Shown here: positions 17,454-23,648 of the stretch, in pieces
Numbering within the stretch: the stretch's first letter is position 1
Layout of the letters: every line of letters starts with the position of its first letter
From: Verrucomicrobiaceae bacterium UBA7681
GTDB taxonomy: Bacteria > Verrucomicrobiota > Verrucomicrobiia > Verrucomicrobiales > Verrucomicrobiaceae
Direction of reading: 5' to 3'
NCBI GenBank assembly: GCA_002482965.1
Contig: DLGZ01000039.1
Coordinates: 1-52,168, forward strand
DNA: 52,168 bases
Notes under the pieces: generated by a model
Databases searched by the model: none
Seen by the model: the letters and a program-made list of their open reading frames with translations, nothing else
Told to the model about the DNA's origin: nothing
Translations under genes and position numbers: made by a program

Positions 17454-17834
17454 TCAAAGCTGGTTGGAAACCTCAAGCAGATTGCCGTCGGGATCGCGAA
17501 AGTAAACGGAGAGGATCGGGCCTTGGGCGCCGGTTCGACTTTCGGGTCCGCTTTCGATTGTGACGGCGTTATTTTGGAGAGACTGGATGACTTGCTCCAG
17601 AGGAGTGGTGGTGATGAAGCAGAGATCGGCTGATCCCGGGCATGGCTTGGATGCATGCGGCTGGATGGGAGCAGATTCGAGATGGAGATTGATCTTTTGC
17701 TGGCCGAATTTGAGGGCGTGCCTGCTTTCTCCAAACACCTCATGGGTCATGCCGAGCACCTGGGTGTAGAAATGGATTGAGGCCTGCAGGTCTTGGACGG
17801 TGAGGACGAGGTGATCGATGCGTTCGAGTGTCAT
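17454..17834 (-). CDS. VOC-family protein (glyoxalase/fosfomycin-resistance fold)
   Basis: 126-residue vicinal-oxygen-chelate protein. The N-terminal strand RIDHLVLTVQDLQASIHFY carries the first His ligand. LHLESAP and the end strand VYFRDPDGNLLEVSNQL with a conserved Glu complete the metal site. Functions in this family run from glyoxalase I to extradiol dioxygenase and antibiotic-modifying enzymes, so no reaction is assigned. Its ATG overlaps the stop of the esterase gene (ATGA at 17831-17834), so the two are translationally coupled. The longer open frame upstream is an Arg/Pro-rich shadow of the esterase. Confidence 0.88.
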   Translation of the reverse strand: MTLERIDHLVLTVQDLQASIHFYTQVLGMTHEVFGESRHALKFGQQKINLHLESAPIQPHASKPCPGSADLCFITTTPLEQVIQSLQNNAVTIESGPESRTGAQGPILSVYFRDPDGNLLEVSNQL

Positions 17835-18805
17835 GGCTTTTTCACTTCGGGTAGCGATGGGATCGGAGTGGTGTCGATGGTGGCATCGGTGCCGAGGAAG
17901 GTTTTGCCGACGAAGAGTTTCGCGCGGGCGATGACTTCGGGATGACCGACGGAACCGTGGCCGCCGTTGGTGATTGGGATGAGCAATGAGGGGACGCTGG
18001 TTTTTTGGAGTGCGGCGTGAATCGTTTCGGCGTGGAGGAAGGCGACGCGTTGATCGGCGGTGCCGTGGAAGGTGATGAAGGGTGGGTCGTCTTTGGTGAC
18101 GTAGGTGACGGGTGAGGCGGCGACGGCTTCGGCGTGTTTTTCTTCGTAGTTGCCGCCGAGGAGGCCGATCACGGCATCGTCTTTGAGGATGGGCTGCTTT
18201 TCTTTGTCGAACATGAGGGCGTGGGTGAAGTCTTGGGGGCCGCAGAGGTTGACGACGCATTGGACGCGGCTGCTGAAGGTGGTGTTGGGGCCGAGGTCGC
18301 CTTCGAGTTCTTTGACGTCGCCGCTGGTGCCGAGGAGGGAGGAGAGGTGGCCGCCGGCAGAGCTGCCCATGACGGCGATTTTGTCGGGATCGAGATTGTA
18401 CTCTTTGGCGTGGGCGCGGATCCAGCGGATGGCTGCTTTGCAGTCATAGATTTGTGCGGGCCAGTGGGCTTCTTTGGTGAGGCGGTAACCGACGGTGACG
18501 GAGGCGTAGTCGCCGGTGCGGGCAAACTGGATGGCGGCGGCGGCGTAGCCGAGGCGGTCGCCGTTGACCCAGCCGCCGCCGTGGATGAGTGCGACGACGG
18601 GAAGGGGTTTGTCGGTGTTGCGTTTCTTGGGGAGGTAGAGATCGACCTTTTGCTTGGGGTTTTCGTTGCCTGCGTAGGGTTGATCGAGGCGGAGTTCGAC
18701 CTGGCTTTTTTCGGCGGCGTTTTGCGCGTTCTGTCTTTGTGCGGAGAGGTCTTGGGACCAGAGGTGTGACGCAGCGAGGACCAGGAAGGGAAGAAGGTAT
18801 TTCAT
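17831..18805 (-). CDS. Secreted alpha/beta hydrolase (carboxylesterase, HGGG type)
   Basis: 324-residue exported esterase with signal peptide MKYLLPFLVLAASHLWS. The oxyanion motif is ALIHGGGW, the nucleophile elbow VMGSSAGGHLSS, the acid FHGTADQRV and the base in NGGHGSVG. This is the hormone-sensitive-lipase/BD-FAE pattern of carbohydrate esterases or lipases. It ends in EVKKP like the esterase at 7051-7989. First gene of a run followed by the VOC protein and then, after 140 bases, the acetyltransferase. Its promoter should lie in the 289 bases between its start and the cassette array, where two dyads are found. Confidence 0.88.
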   Translation of the reverse strand: MKYLLPFLVLAASHLWSQDLSAQRQNAQNAAEKSQVELRLDQPYAGNENPKQKVDLYLPKKRNTDKPLPVVALIHGGGWVNGDRLGYAAAAIQFARTGDYASVTVGYRLTKEAHWPAQIYDCKAAIRWIRAHAKEYNLDPDKIAVMGSSAGGHLSSLLGTSGDVKELEGDLGPNTTFSSRVQCVVNLCGPQDFTHALMFDKEKQPILKDDAVIGLLGGNYEEKHAEAVAASPVTYVTKDDPPFITFHGTADQRVAFLHAETIHAALQKTSVPSLLIPITNGGHGSVGHPEVIARAKLFVGKTFLGTDATIDTTPIPSLPEVKKP

Positions 18806-18916
18806 GGTGGGCAGAGTACGGGGAAGGTGGAGAAAACTAACGGCGACTGTAAATCAGCATTGGCATGCCGAGAATGGTTTCCTTTTGTGGGAGCAGTCAA
18901 AGCCAAGTATTTCATG

Positions 18917-18933
18917 CTGGTGCTTTTCACCAG
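18917..18933. other. Short perfect hairpin beside the dyads
   Basis: CTGGTG at 18917-18922 and CACCAG at 18928-18933 enclose a five-base loop CTTTT. It abuts the first TGACGC dyad. It could be a weak terminator stem or part of the control region; no T-run follows on the plus strand. Confidence 0.3.
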
Positions 18934-18937
18934 AATA

Positions 18938-18995
18938 TGACGCGTATGCGCGTCATATTTAACAATTGTGTCGCCGATGACGCCTGTTTGCGTCA
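18938..18995. promoter_or_regulatory. Two identical-spacing dyads, TGACGC-N6-GCGTCA, 40 bp apart
   Basis: Perfect 6-bp half sites TGACGC and GCGTCA with a 6-base spacer occur at 18938-18955 and again at 18978-18995. The first is embedded in a longer perfect 11-bp arm palindrome (18934-18944 with 18949-18959). A 40-bp offset is close to four helical turns, which would place two dimers on one face of DNA. Position: 133-190 bases upstream of the minus-strand esterase start and about 100-155 bases upstream of the cassette array. They look like operators; the regulator is unknown. Confidence 0.5.
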
Positions 18996-19030
18996 AAAGC
19001 AACTCCCGTGAAGGCTGAAATCCGTTGGTG

Positions 19031-19100
19031 CTCGACAAATCTGTTCCCCATAATGCTGTTGACGTACTCGACAAAATTGTTTCTCATCAAGTAGTTCGGC
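19031..19100 (+). promoter_or_regulatory. Direct repeats and possible promoter at the head of the cassette array (candidate attI relic)
   Basis: Two 21-bp imperfect direct repeats (17 of 21 identical, both beginning CTCGACAAA and ending CAT) lie at 19031-19051 and 19067-19087, directly before the first core site GTTCGGC (19094-19100). Integron attI sites contain direct repeats that bind the integrase next to the core, so this could be an attI relic. TTGACG at 19059 and TCTCAT at 19082 with a 17-base gap form a weak sigma-70-like promoter reading into the array. Both readings are inference; no integrase gene is seen. Confidence 0.35.
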
Positions 19101-19117
19101 CAACTAAAACCCCCGCC

Positions 19118-19597
19118 ATGCTATCAACGAAGCTCGCAACATGTTTACTGGGTTTGGCATTGCTGGTCCCCATCACGGCGTCTTTTTGGCTGATGATTCG
19201 CTACCAGCCGCAGTCCGAGGCGGAGCTTCAGAAATCATTGGATGACGCTCTGGCTAACGTGAAGGCGGACATTGATTCACTGGTTGAGCCGGGCTTTCCC
19301 GGAGCGATGGGTGCATCGGTTCAGATACACCATCAGCTTACGTTGCCCATTCTTGGGCCGCGCATCTGGTTGTTCGCCCCTCGTGCGTGGGTCGGTGTTG
19401 TTGGCTTTGTTTGCTGCGTTACGATTGCCGGACTTTGGATTTACAGTTCCTTCGTTTCGTCCATCGCGCTCTCGGGTGGCTATGGTCGATCAGGCATGGA
19501 TGAGGCTCCATCTCATGGTGCTAGCCAGGGCCAGGTCATCACTGATGACTCATCTGGGCCAGAGTCACGCATTATCCACTTGGGCGACCAGAAATGA
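19118..19597 (+). CDS. Cassette 1: two-helix membrane protein of unknown function
   Basis: 159 residues, not recognised. Hydrophobic segments lie at about 7-26 (LATCLLGLALLVPITASFWL) and 90-113 (WVGVVGFVCCVTIAGLWIYS). The 60 residues between them would form one extracytoplasmic or cytoplasmic loop, beginning with an acidic helix (SEAELQKSLDDALANVKADI). The C-terminal 40 residues are polar and Ser/Gly-rich. The ATG at 19118 is 23 bases after the cassette core; an upstream start at 19025 would cross the core site and is rejected. Its attC begins 31 bases after the stop. Confidence 0.65.
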   Translation: MLSTKLATCLLGLALLVPITASFWLMIRYQPQSEAELQKSLDDALANVKADIDSLVEPGFPGAMGASVQIHHQLTLPILGPRIWLFAPRAWVGVVGFVCCVTIAGLWIYSSFVSSIALSGGYGRSGMDEAPSHGASQGQVITDDSSGPESRIIHLGDQK

Positions 19598-19628
19598 CAC
19601 CATGGACAGTCGCCACACCACAACCAAG

Positions 19629-19721
19629 GCCGAACAAAACGGATGCAGGCAATGGCTCGTATGGCATCTGTCGTGTCATCGACGCCTCCCGCTCGCCGTC
19701 GCCTGATCCGAAGCGTTAGTC
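19629..19721 (+). other. attC site 1
   Basis: Left outer box GCCGAAC at 19629-19635, left inner box CGGATGCAGGC at 19640-19650, right inner box GCCTGATCCG at 19701-19710, right outer box GTTAGTC at 19715-19721. The inner boxes pair except for one extra G in the left arm. The left outer box is the exact complement of the core at this cassette's start (GTTCGGC, 19094). Confidence 0.8.
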
Positions 19722-19724
19722 GCA

Positions 19725-20144
19725 ATGAAACGTCCTATTCTTTGCCTTGTTTTTGTTCTTTCGCTGCTCGGCGGAGGCGTCCAACGCGCGCAATGCCAGA
19801 AGCCCGCTCCATCCCAAAAAGAAACAACGAAGAGTCATTGGACTGACATCAAGCGATTGGCGAAGTCAAAGGATTACGCGGGAGCGGCCAAACTCGCGGT
19901 TGAGGAGTTGGAAGGAGATTATCCAGATCGACAGTATGCAATGTGGAAATGGTGGGAGACCACATTTGGAGATCGTAGCGATTATTTGGAGATCTCTCGG
20001 CGTTTCGGGGAATGCCTGATTGACATATACGAGCACTCACCACCTGCACGGCGCCGTGTTATTGCCGAAATTTTTGGGCGTCCCCACTTTGATGTTTCCA
20101 AGTCAGCCGCCGATTTGCGGCTTGAAATCGAAAAGAAAAAGTAA
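19725..20144 (+). CDS. Cassette 2: exported protein of unknown function
   Basis: 139 residues with a Sec signal peptide (MKRPILCLVFVLSLLGGGVQ, cleavage probably after AQC or QRA). The mature part is helical and charged, with TDIKRLAKSKDYAGAAKLAVEELEGDYPD resembling a short tetratricopeptide-like hairpin, then WKWWETTFGDRSDYLEISRRF and a Lys-rich end. No family is recognised. The ATG is only 4 bases after the attC 1 core box, leaving the ribosome site inside the recombined junction. The cassette's left outer box (GCCGAAC) does not complement its own 5' core (GTTAGTC), unlike most of its neighbours. Confidence 0.65.
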   Translation: MKRPILCLVFVLSLLGGGVQRAQCQKPAPSQKETTKSHWTDIKRLAKSKDYAGAAKLAVEELEGDYPDRQYAMWKWWETTFGDRSDYLEISRRFGECLIDIYEHSPPARRRVIAEIFGRPHFDVSKSAADLRLEIEKKK

Positions 20145-20189
20145 CATTCCACTATCCTCATCCGATGCCTCTATGAATACCGACAAAAT

Positions 20190-20283
20190 GCCGAACAAAA
20201 CGGTTGCAGGCAGGAGGCTCGGATGGCATTTGTTGTGTCATCGATGGTTGCCGCCCGCCGTCGCCTGATCCGGGGTGTTAGGC
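20190..20283 (+). other. attC site 2
   Basis: GCCGAAC at 20190-20196, left inner CGGTTGCAGGC at 20201-20211, right inner GCCTGATCCG at 20263-20272, right outer GTTAGGC at 20277-20283. Very similar to attC 1 and attC 6 along its length, including the central TGGCATxTGT and GTGTCATCGA blocks. Confidence 0.8.
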
Positions 20284-20332
20284 GCCGCTACGCGTTTATC
20301 CATCACACGAAAATCCGCCAAGCCGCAAACCG

Positions 20333-21040
20333 ATGACCTCCCATACACCATTGCCAAGCACCGAATCACTGCGAAGCGCCCAGCTCATCAGTCGCCGCAG
20401 TTTTGCTGGCAGCGGGGTATTTTGGGGCGTTGCTGCGAGCCTCGGTATGTGCAACACACAAAGTGCAGCCGAACTAAACTCTATGAATCCGCGTCTTTTT
20501 ACCTTCGTCGGCGGGAACACTGGTCCGTGGTCGGTGATCAAATTCAAGACTGTGACCGGCGAACCGATGCCGGAGCCGAAGAAGCTCAATATCGTCAACG
20601 GACCCGTGCCCGCCTTGCCCGAGGGCGCGCAATGGCTCTTGCGAGGGGTCACGAGCAACGTTCGCTACGTCGAGCGAGACGAGAAAGAACAGCTCGATTC
20701 CAAACAGGCGCCGTTGGGCAGGCCAGAGGCCACGCACGGCGCTCTCATTCCCATCCGCAAGAACGCCCAATGGTGGAGTCTCACCCAGAACGAGCGCCGG
20801 GCCATTTTCGAGGATCGCTCTCATCATACCGCGACGGGCCTGAAGTATCTGCCAGGCATCGCACGTCGATTGCATCACTGCCGTGATTTGGAGGGGAGCG
20901 AGCCATTTGATTTCCTGACCTTGTTTGACTACGCGGAGGCGGATTCCGCAGCGTTTGAGGACTTGGTGGAGGCATTGCGTGCGACCGAGGAGTGGAAGTT
21001 TGTGGACCGAGAAATTGACATTCGATTGATCCGCGCATGA
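20333..21040 (+). CDS. Cassette 3: Tat-exported chlorite-dismutase-family protein
   Basis: 235 residues. A twin-arginine signal (SRRSFAGSGVFWGVAASLG) occupies about residues 20-38. The mature domain matches a chlorite-dismutase-family subgroup: PRLFTFVGGNTGPWSV, WLLRGVTSNVRYVER, GRPEATHGALIPIRKNAQWW, RAIFEDRSHHTATGLKYLP, ARRLHHCRDL, FDFLTLFDYAEAD and EEWKFVDREIDIRLI. The family includes heme enzymes (chlorite dismutase, DyP relatives, coproheme decarboxylase) and other ferredoxin-fold proteins; candidate heme-ligand histidines are in RSHHTA and RLHHC, but which one binds heme cannot be settled. Export would place it in the periplasm, perhaps in oxidant handling. The only cassette gene with a recognised family. 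Confidence 0.7.
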   Translation: MTSHTPLPSTESLRSAQLISRRSFAGSGVFWGVAASLGMCNTQSAAELNSMNPRLFTFVGGNTGPWSVIKFKTVTGEPMPEPKKLNIVNGPVPALPEGAQWLLRGVTSNVRYVERDEKEQLDSKQAPLGRPEATHGALIPIRKNAQWWSLTQNERRAIFEDRSHHTATGLKYLPGIARRLHHCRDLEGSEPFDFLTLFDYAEADSAAFEDLVEALRATEEWKFVDREIDIRLIRA

Positions 21041-21182
21041 GCGTTCCCCAAACTCTTCAACTCGTTCGATTGTTGGCTTTGATGCTTCATGGATTCCCGA
21101 AGGGACAGTTCGAATGAGCGCCATCCCTTTATGGGCTCGATTTACAGACCGAACTGAGTGGCAGAGCAAATGACGCAAACGG

Positions 21183-21312
21183 GCCTAACAAACGAGTGCA
21201 GCCAACCTGCGGTGGCGGCGGTGTTCGCTTCACGGTTTTTTGTCACTGGAACACTTTATCTCCGTTCGGCCTTCCGTGCCCACCGCAGGTCGGCTGATCC
21301 GAGACGTTCGGC
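21183..21312 (+). other. attC site 3
   Basis: GCCTAAC at 21183-21189, left inner CGAGTGCAGCC at 21193-21203, right inner GGCTGATCCG at 21292-21301, right outer GTTCGGC at 21306-21312. A perfect 11-bp inner stem (ACCTGCGGTGG at 21205 with its complement at 21280-21290) makes it the most classical attC. The left outer box complements this cassette's own 5' core GTTAGGC exactly. Confidence 0.85.
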
Positions 21313-21338
21313 CAAGAAACCCATTCCATCTGCCACTG

Positions 21339-21746
21339 ATGAAAAAGCGTAAACGATACTGGACGATCCTTGACGATCCTTGCCTGAAGGTTCCGCAAAC
21401 CCATCCGCGGCTGTTCGCTGCGTTCTATCTTCCAGTGGTTGCATCGATCATGGCAGCCTCCATCATTGGCACATTCAGCTGGGTTCACCTGTTTTTCCCC
21501 GGTTTTTGGTGCTTTGTCCTGTCCTGTGTCATGATTCGTGCTCTGACGACCGGCATCATAACCGACCAATATAGGAACAAAGCCTCGCGGAGGAAAACTC
21601 CCGTGGATTACTGGCTGCAGTTTGGACTGTGTTCGGCTGCCTATCTCATTGTGCTGACATGTACCGTCGGTTTCGCCTTGCTGGAGAGGCACTTCATGCC
21701 TTCAAAGGATCGAGCGGGCATTCATTCACCGGCCCACGCTCCTTAA
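21339..21746 (+). CDS. Cassette 4: small membrane protein of unknown function
   Basis: 135 residues, not recognised. A basic start (MKKRKRYW) is followed by hydrophobic stretches at about 26-45 (AAFYLPVVASIMAASIIGTF), 47-68 (VHLFFPGFWCFVLSCVMIRA) and 95-117 (FGLCSAAYLIVLTCTVGFAL), so three helices are likely. The ATG at 21339 is 27 bases after the attC 3 core; the open frame from 21240 lies inside the attC and is rejected. Confidence 0.6.
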   Translation: MKKRKRYWTILDDPCLKVPQTHPRLFAAFYLPVVASIMAASIIGTFSWVHLFFPGFWCFVLSCVMIRALTTGIITDQYRNKASRRKTPVDYWLQFGLCSAAYLIVLTCTVGFALLERHFMPSKDRAGIHSPAHAP

Positions 21747-21786
21747 CCCACCGGCCCGTGAGCACCCTGATCGCAAAGACAACGAG

Positions 21787-21877
21787 GCCGAACAAAACGC
21801 TGGTGGCAGCGGCTTGTTGCCGTCTGTCGCATGAGCGGCCTCTTGCGCTCGTCGTCGCCACAGCTTAGACGTTAGGC
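21787..21877 (+). other. attC site 4
   Basis: GCCGAAC at 21787-21793, left inner GCTGGTGGC at 21799-21807, right inner GCCACAGC at 21857-21864, right outer GTTAGGC at 21871-21877. The inner boxes pair with one extra G in the left arm. The left outer box complements the cassette's own 5' core GTTCGGC (21306) exactly. Confidence 0.8.
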
Positions 21878-21910
21878 GTCGCTACGCACAGACCGAGAAC
21901 TAGAGCAATA

Positions 21911-22160
21911 CTGACTCAATTCCAGGACCAACCCTTTCTGTCTTTTCGACATTCCAGCTGCCGCTTTCATCCTGTTCGCGATTGTCGCTCCGGCACGGTT
22001 TTATCAGGTAAGCAAGTTTCCCGCAGAGAGAGCTGCCACCTGGCTTCCGCGCGTTCGTCCGCTCGGCATTGCAGTACTCATTCTTTTCGTCGCGGGGCGC
22101 TTTCTCATGTTCAAGCTCTTCCCGCCGTTCCAACATCTAATCGAACATCTAAATCGCTAG
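21911..22160 (+). pseudogene. Cassette 5: small membrane-protein frame lacking a normal start (probable frameshift)
   Basis: From 21915 to the TAG at 22158 the plus strand encodes a convincing membrane protein of about 80 residues: DIPAAAFILFAIVAPARFYQ and PLGIAVLILFVAGRFLMFKL are two helices. There is no ATG, GTG or TTG before the first helix in that frame, and a TGA lies at 21912. The neighbouring frame from a CTG at 21911 reads LTQFQDQPFLSF and would join sensibly to DIPAAAF if a small frameshift were placed near 21945. So the gene is probably frameshifted, or starts at a rare codon. Function unknown. Confidence 0.45.
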
Positions 22161-22193
22161 TAGCGACATGAGCTTTCACCAAAAGCCCGCAAC

Positions 22194-22317
22194 TCCTAAC
22201 CATGCGCTGCAGCGAACTGCTCCGCGCGTCACGCTGGCTGCTTCCGGCCTCCATCTTTCCCCCACCACGCAGCGGTCGCGCCAGCCGGGCGAGTCGCTGA
22301 GCTTGGGGTCGTTCGCC
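22194..22317 (+). other. attC site 5
   Basis: TCCTAAC at 22194-22200, left inner GCTGCAGCGA at 22206-22215, right inner TCGCTGAGC at 22294-22302, right outer GTTCGCC at 22311-22317. One extra G in the left inner arm. The left outer box matches the complement of the cassette's own 5' core GTTAGGC at six of seven bases. Confidence 0.75.
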
Positions 22318-22332
22318 TAAAGATTGAGGATC

Positions 22333-22665
22333 ATGCCAATCTTTCTCGATTCTCCACGATATGCATTTGGTGTGCTTGGATTTTTCACGACTCCCGCTAT
22401 CGGGCGTCGTGTTTATCAGATCGGCGGCATCGCTAGCTTGATTATTCTTCTGCTTGCTGGCGGCATCTATCTTGCCGGAGGACACGAAGCATCTGTGCCG
22501 GGACAGATGCTTTTCCTCATCGTGGCTGCATGGCTGGGCATCTTTGGTTTCTTTCGATTGTTTGCCACAGGGGCGATGTGGGTATTTGCGGCCGTTGCCT
22601 CAGTGATTGAGGACGCCGTCCCCATATTTGCCAGGCCGCTTCACTTCCTCCTTCGTGCTTACTGA
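22333..22665 (+). CDS. Cassette 6: small membrane protein of unknown function
   Basis: 110 residues, mostly hydrophobic: IGGIASLIILLLAGGIYLAG, then MLFLIVAAWLGIFGFFRLF running into AMWVFAAVASVI. Two or three membrane helices are likely. The ATG at 22333 follows TTGAGGATC, a good ribosome site, 16 bases after the attC 5 box; a TTG at 22324 is less likely. No family recognised. Confidence 0.6.
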   Translation: MPIFLDSPRYAFGVLGFFTTPAIGRRVYQIGGIASLIILLLAGGIYLAGGHEASVPGQMLFLIVAAWLGIFGFFRLFATGAMWVFAAVASVIEDAVPIFARPLHFLLRAY

Positions 22666-22800
22666 ATCTTTTTTGAGCTGTTTTTGATCGCTGAGTTCTT
22701 TTGGCTCGTTGTCGCTGCGTGTTGCATTCCCTTTGGCGTGTTTTCCCTCGGACACTAAATCTTTGCGATCACAATTCACTGCATGAACCACAAACTCCAA

Positions 22801-22893
22801 GGCGAACAAAACGGATGCAGGCAACGGCTTGTATGGCATCTGTCGTGTCATCGACTCCTACCGCTCGCCGTCGCCTGATCCGAGTCGTTCGCC
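22801..22893 (+). other. attC site 6
   Basis: GGCGAAC at 22801-22807, left inner CGGATGCAGGC at 22812-22822, right inner GCCTGATCCG at 22873-22882, right outer GTTCGCC at 22887-22893. Nearly the same sequence as attC 1, including the extra G. The left outer box complements the cassette's own 5' core GTTCGCC (22311) exactly, although attC 1 has a different outer box. Confidence 0.8.
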
Positions 22894-22911
22894 CCACTCA
22901 ACACGCCCACC

Positions 22912-23397
22912 ATGACGCAAGAAATCTATCACACTGGGACATGCCATTATCGGCGTCTTCCAGTATTGATCAGTGGAATGGCGTTCTTTGCGTTCTGCTC
23001 CTTCTTTCTTATCCGCCTTTTCCCGCAGTGGGTCGCCGTTTGGCGTGATCCCAGGAAGCTAGTATTTGGCCTATTACTCATCGGCATCTTCAGTCTCTTC
23101 GCTTTTATCGGCGCCATGCTGATTCGATACTATCTGACCGACTTTCGCCTGGAGTTGCGGATAGATTCACAGGGAGTCCATTATGGCCGTCGCTTCTATC
23201 CTTGGACAGAGATTGGTTCGCTGTCTGGTCGGTGGTATCACGGGAGGCTACAGTTACTTCTCCACCGGAGAGGGCGTATGGCACTCAATCGCCACCTTCA
23301 GACTGACCTAGGACTGACAGAGGATGAGTATTCACGTCTCATGGAGCGACTCGATGAGGACATTGGGGCCCTATATCCACACCTTAGAATTGGATGA
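22912..23397 (+). CDS. Cassette 7: membrane protein with a PH-like C-terminal domain
   Basis: 161 residues. Two helices, about 18-37 (VLISGMAFFAFCSFFLIRLF) and 49-71 (LVFGLLLIGIFSLFAFIGAML), precede a soluble part. That part (FRLELRIDSQGVHYGRRFYPWTEIGSLSG) has the strand pattern of bacterial PH-like domains, in which a membrane hairpin is followed by a G-V-x-Y and PWxEI motif; the domain call is tentative. The C-terminal helix is acidic (LTEDEYSRLMERLDEDIGALY). ATG 19 bases after the attC 6 box. No attC could be found after its stop. Confidence 0.6.
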   Translation: MTQEIYHTGTCHYRRLPVLISGMAFFAFCSFFLIRLFPQWVAVWRDPRKLVFGLLLIGIFSLFAFIGAMLIRYYLTDFRLELRIDSQGVHYGRRFYPWTEIGSLSGRWYHGRLQLLLHRRGRMALNRHLQTDLGLTEDEYSRLMERLDEDIGALYPHLRIG

Positions 23398-23648
23398 GCC
23401 TGGAAGCGCGTCATCATACCGTCAACGGCCAAAAAGCTTAAGCAACCCAGCGGTCTCGATGAATCTGCGCACGGTTCTCGCATACCTCTGGCATGCGACC
23501 TTGATCCTGCATGCTTGCATCACGTGATCCGGTGGTTCTCGCTCGGCAAGCCTCGCTTCACCACCGGCTCATTTCCATGCTCCCGCCGGGAGCCAATGCA
23601 AGACCACGTGTCAAGAGGACTGCATGAGCGGCATTGCGACGTGCCACC

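Larger units (their letters stand above)
19094..22893 (+). mobile_element. Integron-type gene-cassette array without a visible integrase (CALIN-like)
   Basis: Six attC sites separate seven plus-strand cassettes. Outer boxes are GCCGAAC, GCCTAAC, GGCGAAC or TCCTAAC on the left and GTTAGGC, GTTCGGC, GTTCGCC or GTTAGTC on the right. All six sites keep a paired inner stem with one extra G in the left arm, the extrahelical base expected of attC. In cassettes 1, 3, 4 and 6 the left outer box at the 3' end is the exact reverse complement of the core at that cassette's own 5' start, which is what integration from a closed circle leaves; cassette 5 matches six of seven and cassette 2 does not match. 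Genes start 9-55 bases after each core. The last cassette (from 22888) has no clear attC, so the right limit is uncertain. Confidence 0.8.

Noticed and set aside
17835..18260. Arg/Pro-rich extension upstream of the VOC protein
   Set aside because: It is the shifted frame of the esterase gene; the family domain starts at the ATG at 17834.
19025..19117. 31-residue N-terminal extension of the cassette 1 protein
   Set aside because: It crosses the first core recombination site and the direct repeats, and the hydrophobic N-terminus begins at the ATG at 19118.
23398..23541. A seventh attC after the last cassette
   Set aside because: TGATCCGGTGGTTCTCG near 23525-23541 resembles the right end of an attC, but no left outer or inner boxes pair with it, and the expected GGCGAAC is absent.
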